A stretch of 64,000 nucleotides of DNA from Lachnospiraceae bacterium (GCA_030527645.1 JAUNAJ010000001.1:62001-126000), one strand, 5' to 3'. Shown: positions 7,742 to 16,982, counted from the stretch's first letter. Program-made: numbers and translations. Notes: generated by a model from the sequence alone, not told the origin.

Positions 7742-8224
7742 ATGTTAGATCAGTCTTATTATGACAAGACAGATGAGATCATTGCCGTGTACGGGAAAAA
7801 AGCGGCTTCTCTGATTCCTATCATGCAGGATATTCAGGGGGTGTATCGTTATCTGCCGGGAGAACTGCTGACGTACGTTGCTGAACAGATCGGAATTACA
7901 GAAGCAAAGGCGTACAGTGTTGCAACTTTCTACGAGAATTTTTCCTTTGAGCCAAAGGGAAAATACGTGATCAAGGTATGTGATGGAACCGCATGTCACG
8001 TTAGAAAATCAGCACCGATTCTCGACACATTCACAAAGGAGCTGGGACTCAGCAATAAGAAGCACACCACCGATGACATGCTGTTCACAGTAGAAACAGT
8101 ATCCTGTCTGGGTGCCTGCGGACTTGCTCCGACAGTAATGGTGAACGAGGATGTGCATCCGAAGATGACTCCGGAAAAAGCTGTTGAGCTGCTCCAGACT
8201 CTGCGGGGAGGTGACGTCAAATGA
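7742..8224 (+). CDS. hndA: NuoE-like [2Fe-2S] subunit of NAD-linked [FeFe] hydrogenase
   Basis: 160 residues, thioredoxin-like NuoE/HndA fold. The four cysteines of the [2Fe-2S] site are visible in CDGTACHVR and CLGACGLAPTV. The helical N-terminal part (MQDIQGVYRYLPGELLTYVAEQ) is typical of the family. In trimeric hydrogenases of the Hnd/HydABC type this subunit passes electrons between NAD(H) and the catalytic chain, and many such complexes are electron-bifurcating with ferredoxin. An ideal AAAGGAGG site precedes the ATG. Its stop overlaps the next start (ATGA at 8221-8224). Cytosolic. Confidence 0.9.
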   Translation: MLDQSYYDKTDEIIAVYGKKAASLIPIMQDIQGVYRYLPGELLTYVAEQIGITEAKAYSVATFYENFSFEPKGKYVIKVCDGTACHVRKSAPILDTFTKELGLSNKKHTTDDMLFTVETVSCLGACGLAPTVMVNEDVHPKMTPEKAVELLQTLRGGDVK

Positions 8225-10101
8225 TAAAAAACAGAGAAGAATTACTTGCTGCTGTTGCTGATGCAAAAGAGCAGATCCGGAAATATGACGTTAGAATCCT
8301 TGTTTGCTCCGGTACAGGCTGTATTGCCTCCGGTTCAGAGAAGGTATATGAAGAGTTTGTTAAAATCGTTGGAACAACACCGGGCGTTACTTTGACATTT
8401 GAGCCGCATGACGGCGAGAAGCAGCTTGGTGTTAAGAAAACAGGCTGTCAGGGTGTCTGCGAGCTTGGCCCTCTGGTTCGTATTCAGAAGGGTGATCAGG
8501 TGGTTCAGTATACAAAAGTGCAGATTGCTGACTGCAAAGAGATCTTTGAAAAATCCGTTCTTGGCGATGAAGTAATTGAAACGCTGCTTTACAGACAGAA
8601 CGACATTGCCTATAAGGCACCGGACGAGATTCCGTTCATTGCAAAGCAGACTCGTATCGTTCTGGAAAACTGCGGCAAATACGATGCGGAATCCTTCGAT
8701 GAGTATCTGGCAGGCGGCGGATTCTCAGCTCTGCAGAAGGCACTTTTCGAGATGACTCCGGATGAGGTTGTAGATGAAGTGGATAAATCCGGCCTTCGCG
8801 GACGAGGAGGCGGCGGCTTCCCTGCAGGAAGAAAGTGGAAACAGGTTTCCAGACAGAAAGAAACGACCCGCTACGTTGTCTGCAACGGTGATGAGGGTGA
8901 CCCGGGAGCATTTATGGATGGTTCCGTAATGGAAGGTGATCCCTATAAGCTGATCGAAGGTATGATGATCGCCGGCTATGCCTGCGGTGCAGAGAACGGA
9001 TATATTTATGTTCGAGCAGAGTATCCGATGTCTGTAGCAAGACTTCGTCTGGCTATTTCAGAGCTTGAATCCAGAAATATGCTGGGAGAGAACATTCTCG
9101 GTACCGGCTTTAATTTCTATATGCATATCAACCGCGGTGCAGGTGCATTTGTCTGCGGTGAAGGCTCAGCACTGACCGCTTCCATCGAAGGAAACCGCGG
9201 TATGCCGCGAGTAAAACCTCCGCGTACAGTTGAGAAGGGTCTCTGGGAGAAACCGACTGTATTAAACAACGTAGAGACCTACGCAAACGTTCCGAAGATC
9301 GTCCTGCAGGGCTCTGACTGGTTCCGCTCCATCGGTACGGAATCCTCCACAGGATGCAAGACCTTCTCACTGACCGGTTCTATCCAGAATACAGGTCTGA
9401 TCGAGGTTCCGATGGGAACAACACTGCGTGAGATCATCTTTGATATCGGCGGCGGCTTGAAGGACGGAGGAACCTTCAAGGCTGTACAGATCGGTGGCCC
9501 GTCCGGCGGCTGTCTGACAGAATCAGAGCTGGATGTTCCGCTTGACTTTGAAACGGTAAAGAAATACGGTGCCATCATCGGATCCGGCGGTCTGGTTGTA
9601 ATGGATGACAACACCTGTATGATCGAGGTTGCACGCTTCTTCATGAGCTTTACTCAGCGTGAGTCCTGCGGTAAGTGTGTTCCCTGCCGTGAGGGTACAA
9701 AGAGAATGCTGGAGATCATGGAAAAGATCGTTGCAGGAAAGGGAGAACTGGAGGACATCGACCGTCTGCAGGAGCTCGCTACTATGATCAAGAGTACTGC
9801 TCTCTGCGGTCTCGGAAAGTCTGCGCCTCTTCCTGTTCTTTCAACAATTAAGATGTTCCGCGATGAGTATGTTGAGCATATCGTGGATCATAAGTGCAGA
9901 GCAAAAGTCTGTGAGGCAATGAAGAAATATGTCATCAATCCTGAGGTCTGCATGGGCTGCAGCAAGTGTGCGAAGAACTGTCCGGTAAATGCAATCTCCG
10001 GTGTTGTTAAGAAGCCGTTCACCATCGATCCGAATATTTGTATCCATTGCGGCGCATGTAAAGAGAACTGTGCCTTTGATGCAATTTACATTGAAGATTA
10101 A
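8221..10101 (+). CDS. hndC: NuoF-like NADH/FMN subunit of [FeFe] hydrogenase
   Basis: 626 residues with four modules in order. First is an N-terminal thioredoxin-like [2Fe-2S] domain (CSGTGCIASGS ... TGCQGVCELGP, residues ~20-95). Second is the NuoF core with the NADH/FMN glycine-rich loop GLRGRGGGGFPAGRKW and NGDEGDPGAFMD. Third is the [4Fe-4S] site ESCGKCVPCREG with a distal TALCGLG. Fourth is a C-terminal two-cluster ferredoxin (CMGCSKCAKNCPVNAI and CIHCGACKENCAFDAI). This matches HydB/HndC of trimeric hydrogenases, with the HndB-like domain fused at the N-terminus rather than separate. It oxidises or reduces NAD(H) for the complex. Translationally coupled to hndA. Confidence 0.93.
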   Translation: MIKNREELLAAVADAKEQIRKYDVRILVCSGTGCIASGSEKVYEEFVKIVGTTPGVTLTFEPHDGEKQLGVKKTGCQGVCELGPLVRIQKGDQVVQYTKVQIADCKEIFEKSVLGDEVIETLLYRQNDIAYKAPDEIPFIAKQTRIVLENCGKYDAESFDEYLAGGGFSALQKALFEMTPDEVVDEVDKSGLRGRGGGGFPAGRKWKQVSRQKETTRYVVCNGDEGDPGAFMDGSVMEGDPYKLIEGMMIAGYACGAENGYIYVRAEYPMSVARLRLAISELESRNMLGENILGTGFNFYMHINRGAGAFVCGEGSALTASIEGNRGMPRVKPPRTVEKGLWEKPTVLNNVETYANVPKIVLQGSDWFRSIGTESSTGCKTFSLTGSIQNTGLIEVPMGTTLREIIFDIGGGLKDGGTFKAVQIGGPSGGCLTESELDVPLDFETVKKYGAIIGSGGLVVMDDNTCMIEVARFFMSFTQRESCGKCVPCREGTKRMLEIMEKIVAGKGELEDIDRLQELATMIKSTALCGLGKSAPLPVLSTIKMFRDEYVEHIVDHKCRAKVCEAMKKYVINPEVCMGCSKCAKNCPVNAISGVVKKPFTIDPNICIHCGACKENCAFDAIYIED

Positions 10102-10113
10102 GGAGGTGGCGAT

Positions 10114-11820
10114 ATGGCTATTATGACAATTGATGGTAGACCGTATGAGTTTACCGATGAAAAGAATGTTCTTGCAGTAATCCGCAAAGCAAATATTGAT
10201 GTTCCGACCCTGTGCTATAAACCGGAGCTCTCCACATTCGGAGCCTGCCGTCTGTGTACGGTTGAGGACGACAAGGGCAGAATGTTTGCATCCTGTTCCG
10301 AGGAGCCGAGAGACGGAATGGTGATCGTTACCAATTCCCAGCGCCTCAGAAAATACAGAAAAACCATCATTGAGCTGCTTCTGGCCGCTCATAACAGAGA
10401 CTGTACCACCTGTCAGGAAAGCGGAAGCTGTACGCTGCAGTCCCTGGCAAAACGCTACGGAGTGACGGAGGTTCGCTTTAAACAGTATAAAGAGCCGCTT
10501 CCGATCGATTTCAGTTCACCGTCAATCGTTCGCGATCCGAATAAGTGTATCCTCTGCGGAAACTGCGTTCGTGTCTGCAATGAGCTTCAGGGTCTGGGAG
10601 TACTTGGCTTTGTCAATCGTGGTTCAGAGGCGACAGTTTCTCCGGCATTTGACAAACCGCTGTCTGAGACAGACTGTGTCAGCTGCGGACAGTGCCGTGT
10701 CTTCTGTCCTACAGCAGCACTTTCTATCAAGCATAATCGTGAGGATGTGTGGTCTGCGATTGCAGATCCGAACACCCGTGTTGTTGCACAGGTGGCTCCT
10801 GCAGTTCGTGTGGCTGTGGGCAATGAATTCGGTCTTCCGAACGGCGAGAGTGTGATGGGCAAAATCGTTGCAGCAATGCACCGCATGGGCTTCGATGAGG
10901 TATACGATACAACTGTATCCGCCGATATTACTATCGTTGAAGAGACTGCAGAGTTCCTGAATCGTGTACAGAATGGAGGAAAGCTTCCGCTTCTTACCTC
11001 CTGCTGTCCTGCATGGGTGAAATTTGTGGGTGATCAGTACCCTGATTATTCAGAGAATGTTTCTACCTGCCGTTCCCCTCAGGGAATGCTTTCAGCCATG
11101 ATCAAAGAGTGGTACCGCAAGCCTGAGAATGAGGGCGGAAAGAAAACAGTTGTAGTTTCCGTCATGCCCTGTACAGCTAAGAAGATGGAGATCAACCGTT
11201 CAAACAGCTATACAGACGGAGAGAAGGATACAGATTTCGTTCTGACCACAACAGAGCTTGTACAGATGATCAAGATGACAGGTATGGCGTTCAGCCAGCT
11301 GGATGAGGAAGCCTGTGATGTTCCGTTTGGCTACGGCTCCGGCGGAGGTGTGATCTTCGGTGTTTCCGGCGGTGTAACAGAGGCTGTGATCCGTCATCTT
11401 GTAAAAGATCATGATACAGCTGCTCTTGATGCCATTGCAAACTGTGGTGTTCGTGCTTCCGAGGGCAATGAATTTATCCGTGAGTTTACTGTTCCTTACA
11501 ACGGTATTGATGTAAAGATCTGTGTTGCTTCCGGTCTTGCCAATATGCGTAAGGTCATGGATGCTGTTCAGAGCGGCGAAAAGGAATATCACCTGATCGA
11601 GGGCATGGCATGCCGCCGCGGATGTATCAACGGAGGAGGCCAGCCGTATCTGAAGAACCTGATCTCTGTCGATGACAGAACGGCAGGTATCTATGCGGCG
11701 GATAAGGTTTCAGTTGTGAAAAACTGTGACGACAACCCGATGGTTACTTACCTGTATGAGGGAATGCTGAAGGGCAGAGAGCATCATCTGCTTCACAATC
11801 CTCATTTTACAGCAAAATAA
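10114..11820 (+). CDS. hndD: [FeFe] hydrogenase catalytic subunit, trimeric NADH-dependent type
   Basis: 568 residues. The N-terminal plant-type [2Fe-2S] domain has Cys34, 45, 48 and 61. It is followed by the His/Cys3 [4Fe-4S] site (HNRDCTTCQESGSC), two [4Fe-4S] ferredoxin motifs (CILCGNCVRVCNE, CVSCGQCRVFCPTAA) and the H-cluster domain. All three H-cluster signatures are intact: TSCCPAW (L1), MPCTAKKME (L2) and EGMACRRGCINGGGQP (L3). It produces or consumes H2 in the cytosol, coupled through HndC/HndA to NAD(H) and probably ferredoxin. AAGGAGGT lies just before the ATG, 12 bp after hndC. A terminator follows at 11895-11926. Maturases (HydEFG) are not in the window. Confidence 0.95.
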   Translation: MAIMTIDGRPYEFTDEKNVLAVIRKANIDVPTLCYKPELSTFGACRLCTVEDDKGRMFASCSEEPRDGMVIVTNSQRLRKYRKTIIELLLAAHNRDCTTCQESGSCTLQSLAKRYGVTEVRFKQYKEPLPIDFSSPSIVRDPNKCILCGNCVRVCNELQGLGVLGFVNRGSEATVSPAFDKPLSETDCVSCGQCRVFCPTAALSIKHNREDVWSAIADPNTRVVAQVAPAVRVAVGNEFGLPNGESVMGKIVAAMHRMGFDEVYDTTVSADITIVEETAEFLNRVQNGGKLPLLTSCCPAWVKFVGDQYPDYSENVSTCRSPQGMLSAMIKEWYRKPENEGGKKTVVVSVMPCTAKKMEINRSNSYTDGEKDTDFVLTTTELVQMIKMTGMAFSQLDEEACDVPFGYGSGGGVIFGVSGGVTEAVIRHLVKDHDTAALDAIANCGVRASEGNEFIREFTVPYNGIDVKICVASGLANMRKVMDAVQSGEKEYHLIEGMACRRGCINGGGQPYLKNLISVDDRTAGIYAADKVSVVKNCDDNPMVTYLYEGMLKGREHHLLHNPHFTAK

Positions 11821-11894
11821 TGTAACAAGTTCACGGGGCGAACTGTAACAAAATAATTACAGAAATTCAGTGGAATCAGTGATTCCGGAAAATG

Positions 11895-11926
11895 ACCGGG
11901 CGGGACGCAAGTCCTGCCCGGTTTTC
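11895..11926 (+). terminator. Hydrogenase operon terminator
   Basis: ACCGGGCGGGAC, a GCAA tetraloop, GTCCTGCCCGGT, then TTT. Upstream at 11829-11843 is a small GTTC...GAAC hairpin. 11927-12007 shows nothing recognisable. Confidence 0.9.
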
Positions 11927-12007
11927 TGCCTGTTGGAGGGGACCCTGCATATATATCTTAGGAGTAGCTATGCGGTTCCGGCGGACAGGCTAAGTGATCG
12001 GCAATCA

Positions 12008-12035
12008 TTGCAAAAAGGGGGAAAATCGATATAAT
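12008..12035 (+). promoter_or_regulatory. Promoter of the K+ channel-rsmJ unit
   Basis: TTGCAA, 16 nt, TATAAT. A ~120-nt untranslated leader follows, with no recognised riboswitch. Confidence 0.6.
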
Positions 12036-12163
12036 AAAGCTAACAGAGTGACAGATCACACGTTTAAGCATTGGTTTGGGAGACATGACCCCGTAAATTG
12101 CTGCCTGTCAGAACCTGTTGTTCAAGATGACTTCCGCTCAATATCAGAGGAATGGAGACTGCT

Positions 12164-13795
12164 ATGAAGAAAAACCACAGAACGTTGTTTGCTGCGGTAG
12201 TGATTGCTGCGATACTGTATATCATCCTTCTGTTTGCCCTGCTGACAGTGGAGTCAGCAGATCCTGCATCGGGAATCCATACATTGTCCGATGCATTCTG
12301 GTATACGATCGTTACCATTTCCACTGTCGGATACGGTGATGTGACACCAGTGACGGAAACCGGCCGCCACATCGGTATGATATTCCTGATTTTTTCCATG
12401 GGAATCTACCTGACCTTGATCGGTACGGCCGTTTCGATTTTTACCAGTGAGGCCATCCCCCTGATCTATCTGAGTCTGAACCGGGAAAAAGACTGGTATT
12501 ATTTTGCGGATTTCGGTGTGGAATCCAATACCCTGGCAAGGGATATCGTACGAGAGGATTCGGATGCCATAATCATCTTCGGCGAGAAACGGTCCGAAAA
12601 GGGGGAGGCACCTGACTATTCCTGTGTCTTTCTGAATATTTCTCCGAAATATATAGTTGAAAGAAAAAAGGGCAAGGGTCGGCGCGTTCGGGTGTTTCTT
12701 ATGCAGGAAAATGACATAGGAAGGAATCCCCATGCCTTTGGTCTGGAAACCCTTCCGGTAGTGGTATATGCCAGAACCCAGAGCGGACAGGATTCCCTTC
12801 CCGGAAATATCAATTTCTTCCACAGCTATGACTGCTGTGCAAGACATTACTGGATCGATCATCCGCTGGACTTCGATGAACAGCAGATCGTTCTGATCGG
12901 CTTTGGGGATTACGGAAGGGCTCTTCTGAAGCGTGCGATCATGACAAATGTTCTGTATTCTACTCAGCGGATCGTCTATCATATTTTTGGCGATACAGAG
13001 TCGTTTCAGAAGGTGCACCCTCACCTGAAGGATGTGTTCTCCATCGATGAGGAAGGCCGTACCGGGGATTCTCTGATCTTCCACAGTAAATCCTGGGAGG
13101 AGAGTCATGAGATCATTGCCCGGGCGAACAGAATCATTGTCTGTGATGACAGTGTGGACAGAGGCTGGCATATCTACTGGCAGCTGAAACGATACTATGT
13201 GATCACCGGCAGGCTGCAGCTTCGTACCAATCGCTGCGCAAAGGGAGTGGATTACTTTGGAACCGATGAACAGATCTATACTGCCAGAGAGGTTTTGAAA
13301 ACCGCTTTGAATGAGGCCGCCATTGCAGTGAATGAGCTGTATCGGAAAACAAAGCCGGGAAAAACGCTGGAATGGCGGCAGCTGGATGATTTTCTGAAGG
13401 AGTCAAAGATCGCTCAGGCAGATCATGTCCTGATCAAGATGCGGATTCTTCTGGACTATGCCTATATCAGGGAGGTGGATTCCGGGCTCTGTGCAAAAGC
13501 CTACTGGCGCTATCTGACCATGTCCCGTCATCCGCTGGCACTGGAGGAGTACAGAAAGCTGGAGCATCTGCGCTGGATGCGGTTTTATGCATACAACAAC
13601 TGGCAGTACGGAGAAAAGAGGGATTCGGTCCGTAAGCTCCACCCCATGTATGTTCCCTATGAGCAGTTAACAGAGCAGCAAAAGCAGGAAAGAGACAATG
13701 CCTGGCATCTCCTGGAGCCGTTGTCTGGAGAGCTGCAGTACCTTGTAAGAGATATGAAAGAACGTTTTCTGATAGAGGATAACAGTAATGAGTGA
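12164..13795 (+). CDS. K+ channel with cytosolic Rossmann-like region and C-terminal RyR domain
   Basis: 543 residues. A two-helix pore module comes first: TM1 ~10-28, pore helix, selectivity filter TVGYGD at 54-59, TM2 ~67-90. The cytosolic part includes a dinucleotide-binding-like IVLIGFGDYGRALLKRA around residue 240, similar to RCK/TrkA-N regulators. The last ~100 residues (LEHLRWMRFYAYNNWQYGEK ... LHPMYVPYEQL) match the RyR domain, with its ERW/HLRW helix and HPxxVPWxxL motif. The ligand of bacterial RyR domains is not settled; nucleotide-type ligands are a guess. ATG 12164 has GGAG 6 nt upstream; the ATG at 12152 has no usable site. The 3' end overlaps rsmJ by 8 bp. Confidence 0.8.
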   Translation: MKKNHRTLFAAVVIAAILYIILLFALLTVESADPASGIHTLSDAFWYTIVTISTVGYGDVTPVTETGRHIGMIFLIFSMGIYLTLIGTAVSIFTSEAIPLIYLSLNREKDWYYFADFGVESNTLARDIVREDSDAIIIFGEKRSEKGEAPDYSCVFLNISPKYIVERKKGKGRRVRVFLMQENDIGRNPHAFGLETLPVVVYARTQSGQDSLPGNINFFHSYDCCARHYWIDHPLDFDEQQIVLIGFGDYGRALLKRAIMTNVLYSTQRIVYHIFGDTESFQKVHPHLKDVFSIDEEGRTGDSLIFHSKSWEESHEIIARANRIIVCDDSVDRGWHIYWQLKRYYVITGRLQLRTNRCAKGVDYFGTDEQIYTAREVLKTALNEAAIAVNELYRKTKPGKTLEWRQLDDFLKESKIAQADHVLIKMRILLDYAYIREVDSGLCAKAYWRYLTMSRHPLALEEYRKLEHLRWMRFYAYNNWQYGEKRDSVRKLHPMYVPYEQLTEQQKQERDNAWHLLEPLSGELQYLVRDMKERFLIEDNSNE

Positions 13796-14534
13796 ACTTA
13801 TTTTAGTAACAGAGGCGGGGGCTGACCAGAAAAAGAGTACCGCTTTGGCAGAAAAACTGCAGATTTCCGTGGTTTCAGAAACAAATCTTCAGGAGGAGTC
13901 CGGACTGTTCCTGAAGCTGGGACAGGACGGTCTCTCTCTTCGACAGGGGAAGCTGGAGATGAGAGGGGATTTTGTGCAGATGCTTCCCCGACTGAAGCAG
14001 GGCAGACTGCAGGGAGAGATGCTGGTGAAGGCAGCAAAGCTGAAGAATTTTCCCGGGACACCGGTGGTATTGGATGCTACCGCAGGGATGGGAGAGGATT
14101 CCATGCTGCTGGCGGCAGCAGGGTATGAAGTGTTTCTGTTTGAGAAGGATCCGGTTATAGCTGCTCTTCTGGAGGATGCTCTGGACAGGGCAGCGCAGGA
14201 TGCAGTCCTGCAGAAAATCGTAGGACGCATGCACCTTCAAAGCGGCGACAGTATCAATGCCATGCAGGAGGGCAGGGTGTCTGCAGATATTGTCTATCTG
14301 GATCCGATGTTTCCTGCCAGAAGCAAAAGCGGCCTGATTAAAAAGAAATTCCAGCTGCTGCAGCAGCTGGAACGTCCCTGTGCAGATGAAGAAGAGCTGC
14401 TGCAGGCTGCGTTAGCTGTACATCCGAAACGGATCGTTATAAAGCGGCCTGCAAAGGGACCGTATCTCGCAGGCAGAAAACCGTCATATTCCATTGCGGG
14501 AAAGGCAGTCCGGTATGACTGTCTAGTGCCATGA
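13788..14534 (+). CDS. rsmJ: 16S rRNA m2G1516 methyltransferase
   Basis: 248 residues. Motif I is VVLDATAGMGEDSMLLA, and the RsmJ hallmark VYLDPMFPARSKSGLIKKK (DPMFP) is present, with a C-terminal IVIKRPAKGPYLAG. RsmJ uses SAM to methylate N2 of a guanosine near the 3' end of 16S rRNA in small-subunit assembly. The gene overlaps the channel gene by 8 bp, so it is probably translated from the same message; a functional link is not implied. It ends in a terminator at 14536-14562. Confidence 0.88.
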   Translation: MSELILVTEAGADQKKSTALAEKLQISVVSETNLQEESGLFLKLGQDGLSLRQGKLEMRGDFVQMLPRLKQGRLQGEMLVKAAKLKNFPGTPVVLDATAGMGEDSMLLAAAGYEVFLFEKDPVIAALLEDALDRAAQDAVLQKIVGRMHLQSGDSINAMQEGRVSADIVYLDPMFPARSKSGLIKKKFQLLQQLERPCADEEELLQAALAVHPKRIVIKRPAKGPYLAGRKPSYSIAGKAVRYDCLVP

Positions 14535-14535
14535 A

Positions 14536-14562
14536 AAAAGAACGTCCGCCGGACGTTCTTTT
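14536..14562. terminator. Bidirectional terminator between rsmJ and the small membrane protein gene
   Basis: AAAAGAACGTCC, loop GCC, GGACGTTCTTTT. The A-run and T-run make it usable from both strands. A close relative of this stem terminates the gene at 53495-54505. Confidence 0.88.
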
Positions 14563-14586
14563 GCTTTTGTGTGCAGGATCAGGAAG

Positions 14587-14865
14587 TCAGTTCTTTCTGT
14601 CCCTTTTTTTAGAAATGAGATATCCCACGGCCATACCTGCCAGCATACAGACGATTACACATTCAAATTTGCCTGCCTGAATTCCCAGTTCATTGAGGAT
14701 GCCGGAGAGAATATAGCCGATACCAAATCCGAGGATCATGCCATAGCCCTGAGCCGCCTTTAGGAAAAGGACCTTTTTCTCTGATACTTCTTCCTGCTCG
14801 TCTTCAATCGCTTCTATCGTAGTATTTTCCTCTGATCTGCTGTCTGGATTATTCTGTTCGTTCAT
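14587..14865 (-). CDS. Small two-helix membrane protein, unknown
   Basis: About 92 residues. The N-terminal half is acidic and hydrophilic (SRSEENTTIEAIEDEQEEVSE). Two glycine-rich transmembrane helices follow (YGMILGFGIGYILSGIL and CVIVCMLAGMAVGYLIS), and it ends with the basic tail KKRDRKN. The layout suggests the N-terminus and C-terminus are both cytosolic. ATG at 14865 (MNEQNN) has AAAGGA 9 nt upstream; an in-frame ATG at 14883 is only 3 nt from a second AAAGGA, so the start is uncertain. No family is recognised. The gene is isolated, with a long noncoding region behind its promoter side. Confidence 0.65.
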   Translation of the reverse strand: MNEQNNPDSRSEENTTIEAIEDEQEEVSEKKVLFLKAAQGYGMILGFGIGYILSGILNELGIQAGKFECVIVCMLAGMAVGYLISKKRDRKN

Positions 14866-14950
14866 TATAGGTATTCCTTTCATGATTCCTTTAGAGATGA
14901 GCTTATTATATGAAGGGAAAACACGACTGTCAATAGAACTGTTTCTGTAT

Positions 14951-15083
14951 AAGCAGTCGGTCAGGCTGTGTCAGCAGCAGCTCGAGCCGTGTTACGGCGG
15001 AGAATGCGAATCGCCATGCTTCCGGAAAAGGCGCCAGCGGCACCAGGTGTAGATGTAGGGGAGGTTGCCCGTGAACTGTAACA
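14951..15083 (+). repeat. Element A: structured ~130-bp repeat upstream of the sugar ABC operon
   Basis: It begins AAGCAGTC, contains ATCGCCATGC(T)TCCGGAA and GCGCCAG, and ends GGGGAGGTTGCCCGTGAAC. The reverse complement of 19669-19791 aligns along its full length, so the two are inverted copies bracketing 15874-19551. Internal hairpins such as GCCGTGTTACGGC suggest a structured nucleic acid. A fragment of the 3' end (TGTAGGGGAGGTT) also occurs at 54523-54546. Confidence 0.7.
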
Positions 15084-15873
15084 TTACCGCAGATTGGAGG
15101 ATGCACATACTGCTCGCGGATGACGAAACTGTGTATATGTGAGAAGCAGATCGTCAGCGGATTATAAATAGATGGGCACTGGAAAAGTCAAAAACAATCC
15201 TAAAATAAAAACGATACCGGTTTCGTAACGGCGTAAATTGTATTAATTCGACATTTAAGAAATAGCGTGCGCATGTTTACGTACGACAAAGAAAATCGTA
15301 CAAATAAGGCAATATTAATGAACTTAATATAAAATGAAACGAATTTACAACGGAATTATTACAAGGGTTTGTAGAAAAAATCATATACCGGATGTATAAA
15401 AATATCTTGTTATTAAAAAAATATAAATTGTGATGAGATTGTTAAAAATATAGCGTGCACGAGCACGGATTGGTAAAATAGCATAAATATTTATGGGGAT
15501 TAATATAAAAAGTGAATAAAACATGGAAAAAAGTGTATTTTTTACCGAAAATAAAACCCGACAATATGCACAAAAGATTGTGTGGTGAATGTGTATATCG
15601 ACGAAAAACCATTTGGGGATTGCATTTTAGCAAAAACTATGTAATTATATAGACAGTTCTTAATGAATTCGAAAAGAAAAAATCGTGAGAAGGACCTGCG
15701 GATTGGGTGAATAAAGTCGGATTTGTGCAGATGCAGATTGCGGGTACATTATTTTTTTGCTTTGAAATGTGCACGCGTCCATTCCAAGATGCCGCCGAGC
15801 TGATCAGATTTTGATAATTCGAATTCGAAGAAGGTGTAACCTGAGAAAAAGAAAAAGGAATGAGGTAAAAAAC
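15084..15873. other. Long AT-rich noncoding leader of the sugar ABC operon
   Basis: No credible ORF in ~790 bp. Base composition drops to strongly AT-rich from about 15170. The octamer GCGTGC(A/G)C recurs three times: 15265-15272 (+), 15453-15460 (+, both preceded by ATA) and 15769-15776 (minus strand). A candidate operator, ACGATACCGGTTTCGT, lies near 15209-15225. These could be sites for a sugar-responsive regulator; this is inference. A small RNA cannot be excluded. Confidence 0.45.
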
Positions 15874-16908
15874 ATGAAAAAACGTAACAGACTCGCAGCT
15901 CTGGCAATCGCAGCAGCAATGACAGCTACCATGTTCGCAGGATGCGGAAGCAGTGATTCAGCTTCTTCAAGCGCTTCCGGTGATACAGCTTCTTCCGGCG
16001 ACGGCTACGACATCACATTTATTCTTTCCCTTCGTGATGAGTTCCTTTCAGCTCTGGAGGCAGGTGCTCAGGATAATGCACCGGATGGTGTAAACCTGAC
16101 CACACAGGATGCTCAGAACGATGCTGCAAAGCAGCAGCAGATGATCGAGTCAGCACGCAACGCTGAGAACGATGCGATCATCATCAACTTGGTTGACCCT
16201 GCATCTGCAGAGTCTATGCTGGAATCTGCAGGAGATATTCCTGTTGTATTCGTTAACAGATATCCTACCGATGATTCCGTGCTGGAAGCAGGTAAATGCG
16301 TATATGTTGGTTCTGATGAGTTAACCTCCGGTAAATTCCAGGGTGAGTTCCTTGTAGACTACTTCAATGAGAAGGGTCAGACAGATATCACCTATGTAAT
16401 GATCCAGGGTACTCTCGGACAGACATCTACCACAAACCGTACCGCTTCTGCTGTTAAAGCATTGGAAGACGGCGGACTGAACATCACACTGAAGGGCGCA
16501 GAGCTGGCAGGTGAGTACGATCGTGCTACAGCAATCGAGGTATTCTCACCGCTGATCTCCACCGGAGAGATCGATTTCGACTGCGTTATCTCCAATAACG
16601 ATGCGATGGCACTTGGTGTTATTGAGGCAATGGAGCAGAAGGGACTGAATCCTGCTGACATCCCGATCGTAGGTATCGATGCTACTGCTGACGGACGTCA
16701 GGCAATCAAAGACGGAAAACTTGCTATGTCTGTATTCCAGGATCCGAACGGACAGGGAAAAGGAGCTATCCTTGCAGCTGTTAACCTGATCGAAGGCAAT
16801 GCTCTGGCTGATGGAACCGATTACGAAGCAAACGAAGACGAGACAGTTCTCTGGGTACCGTTTGAGCCTGTTACACCGGACAATGTTGCTGATTACGACA
16901 ACAGATAA
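15874..16908 (+). CDS. Sugar ABC transporter substrate-binding lipoprotein
   Basis: 344 residues. The lipoprotein signal peptide starts MKKRNRLAALAIAAAM, with lipobox FAGC and lipidated Cys24, followed by a Ser-rich linker. The mature part is a two-lobed periplasmic-binding-protein type 1 fold of the RbsB/YtfQ class (ITFILSLRDEFLSALEAGA at the start, then AIIINLVDPAS and VGIDATADGRQAIKDGKLAM). It binds a sugar outside the membrane for the ATPase and permease genes that follow. ATG 15874 has GAGGT 7 nt upstream; the longer frame from 15769 lacks this and a signal sequence. The ligand is not predictable; ribose, galactose and inositol are all possible. Confidence 0.9.
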   Translation: MKKRNRLAALAIAAAMTATMFAGCGSSDSASSSASGDTASSGDGYDITFILSLRDEFLSALEAGAQDNAPDGVNLTTQDAQNDAAKQQQMIESARNAENDAIIINLVDPASAESMLESAGDIPVVFVNRYPTDDSVLEAGKCVYVGSDELTSGKFQGEFLVDYFNEKGQTDITYVMIQGTLGQTSTTNRTASAVKALEDGGLNITLKGAELAGEYDRATAIEVFSPLISTGEIDFDCVISNNDAMALGVIEAMEQKGLNPADIPIVGIDATADGRQAIKDGKLAMSVFQDPNGQGKGAILAAVNLIEGNALADGTDYEANEDETVLWVPFEPVTPDNVADYDNR

Positions 16909-16982
16909 TTTTCCTTCATAGTTACTGAAGTTTCTGCAGATACAAAGCAGTGAACTGCCTGTATCTGTTCTGGAGAGAAAGT

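Noticed and set aside
11927-12163. c-di-AMP or other riboswitch in the K+ channel leader
   Set aside because: Considered because K+ genes often carry one; no recognisable conserved core could be read.
12254-13171. 305-codon minus-strand frame opposite the K+ channel gene
   Set aside because: No domain; antisense to a conserved pore and RyR domain.
15438-15640. 63-codon minus-strand ORF in the AT-rich leader
   Set aside because: Low complexity, no ribosome site, and lies in strongly AT-rich DNA.
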